DNA of 64,000 nt, from the NCBI RefSeq assembly GCF_014649395.1, contig NZ_BMSY01000001.1:62001-126000 (forward strand), read 5' to 3'. Position numbers and translations under genes: made by a program. The notes under the pieces are model-generated. The model was not told where the DNA came from. It saw only the letters and a program-made list of their open reading frames with translations, and made no database searches. This stretch comes from Streptomyces aureoverticillatus (lineage in GTDB: Bacteria; Actinomycetota; Actinomycetes; Streptomycetales; Streptomycetaceae). Positions 63,360 through 64,000 of this stretch are shown one piece after another. Every line of letters begins with the position of its first letter. Position 1 is the first letter of the stretch.

Positions 63360-64000
63360 TTGGCCACCTCGAGGTCGGGTACGACCTTGCGGAGCTCGTC
63401 CGCGTCGAGCGCCCCCGCGCGCAGCAGCACGGGCACCTTGCCGGTCACGTCGACGATGGAGGAGGGCACGATGCCGGGCGTGGGGCCGCCGTCCAGGTAC
63501 ACGGAGACGGAGTCACCGAGCATCTCCTGGGCGGCGTCGCAGTCCTCCGGAGCCGGGTGCCCGGTGAGGTTGGCGGAGGACACGGCCATCGGGCCGACCT
63601 CGGTGAGCAGCTCGATCGCGACGGGGTGCAGCGGCATCCGGATGGCGACCGTGCCGCGGGTGTCGCCGAGGTCCCACTGGAGCGACGGCTGCTGCCGGGC
63701 GACCAGCGTGAGGGCGCCCGGCCAGAAGGCGTCGACGAGCTCCCAGGCTGACTCGGAGAAGTCCGTGACGAGGCCGTGCAGGGTGTTCGGGGAGCCGATG
63801 AGGACGGGCGTCGGCATGCTGCGGCCGCGGCCCTTGGCGTCGAGGAGGTCGGCGACCGCCTCCGGGCTGAACGCGTCGGCGCCGATCCCGTACACGGTGT
63901 CGGTGGGCAGCACGACCAGTTCGCCACGGCGGACGGCGGACGCGGCCTCGCGCAGACCGGTCGTACGGTCGGTCGCGTCGTTGGTGTCGTATCGCCGTGC
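63356..64000 (-). CDS. L-threonylcarbamoyladenylate synthase (Sua5/YwlC), 5' end at the window edge
   Basis: The visible 214 codons begin ARRYDTNDATDRTTGLREAASAVRRGELVVLPTDTVYGIGADAF, so only the start codon (expected just beyond 64000) is missing. YrdC-fold motifs: LPTDTVYGIG, GKGRGRSMP-like stretch, and MAVSSANLTGHPAPEDC. It makes threonylcarbamoyl-AMP for t6A37 in tRNA. The stop overlaps the phosphatase TTG, so the two are coupled, as in other actinobacteria. Confidence 0.93.
   Translation of the reverse strand, partial: ARRYDTNDATDRTTGLREAASAVRRGELVVLPTDTVYGIGADAFSPEAVADLLDAKGRGRSMPTPVLIGSPNTLHGLVTDFSESAWELVDAFWPGALTLVARQQPSLQWDLGDTRGTVAIRMPLHPVAIELLTEVGPMAVSSANLTGHPAPEDCDAAQEMLGDSVSVYLDGGPTPGIVPSSIVDVTGKVPVLLRAGALDADELRKVVPDLEVAN

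Overview
This 64 kb window is high-GC actinobacterial chromosome, almost certainly from Streptomyces. The evidence is GC-rich third codon positions, frequent GTG/TTG starts, the cytoskeletal pair Scy and FilP, a CslA/GlxA hyphal-tip glycan locus, a chitinase behind a Streptomyces-type direct-repeat promoter, the actinobacterial mismatch endonuclease NucS, and Streptomyces-type dispersed intergenic repeats. From about 14 kb to the right end the gene order matches, from memory, the S. coelicolor core segment running from a MarR/two-component region through mce-scy-filP, nucS and chiC to atp and sua5. No phage, transposase, tRNA, rRNA or CRISPR was seen.

Layout. 0-1.5 kb: a cut-off MFS transporter diverging from an ArsR-type regulator across a perfect 16-bp palindrome. 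1.7-7.5 kb: a GH6 endoglucanase lipoprotein, ComB phosphatase, and the cslA-glxA operon. 7.5-8.9 kb: no credible gene; a 38-bp tandem array followed by an irregular repeat field. 8.9-11 kb: a three-gene operon (SRPBCC, DUF4166, TetR) behind three operator-like inverted repeats. 11.2-14.7 kb: DUF3817 and thiamine-binding genes, three tandem AIM24 genes (the last with a collagen-like tail), and a MarR regulator. 14.8-18 kb: an OmpR-type two-component system diverging from a PepSY protein across phased repeats. 18.2-26.3 kb: meaB and thiolase diverging from mce, then scy and filP. 26.4-30.5 kb: two paralogous ABC-2 ATPase/permease pairs. 30.5-33.7 kb: a zinc-ribbon-like protein, an LLM oxidoreductase, a conserved Streptomyces gene and nucS. 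33.8-38.9 kb: a membrane-anchored NTPase-like protein, a STAS protein, 3-hydroxybutyryl-CoA dehydrogenase and a TetR regulator. 39-44 kb: a DrrAB-like exporter, a PduO cobalamin adenosyltransferase, a membrane protein and a NarL-type two-component system. 44.2-51.3 kb: chitinase, an MMPL transporter, a second NarL-type system and a DUF2550 protein. 51.5-59.4 kb: the complete F1Fo ATP synthase operon atpIBEFHAGDC on the minus strand. 59.6-64 kb: WecA/TagO-like glycosyltransferase, a GlyA-like enzyme, a low-molecular-weight phosphatase homologue with Ser in place of the catalytic Cys, and sua5 at the edge.

Themes. Several genes serve polar growth and the cell envelope (Scy, FilP, CslA, GlxA, GH6, WecA). 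The mce, thiolase, meaB, hbd and PduO genes fit acyl-CoA and methylmalonyl-CoA metabolism. The noncoding DNA is unusually structured: at least three dispersed repeat families, two hairpin-rich spacers inside the atp operon, and several operator-like palindromes beside regulators. The least explained items are the SRPBCC-DUF4166-TetR operon with its triple operator, the AIM24 triplet, the 7.5-8.9 kb repeat field at a possible synteny junction, and the Cys-to-Ser phosphatase.
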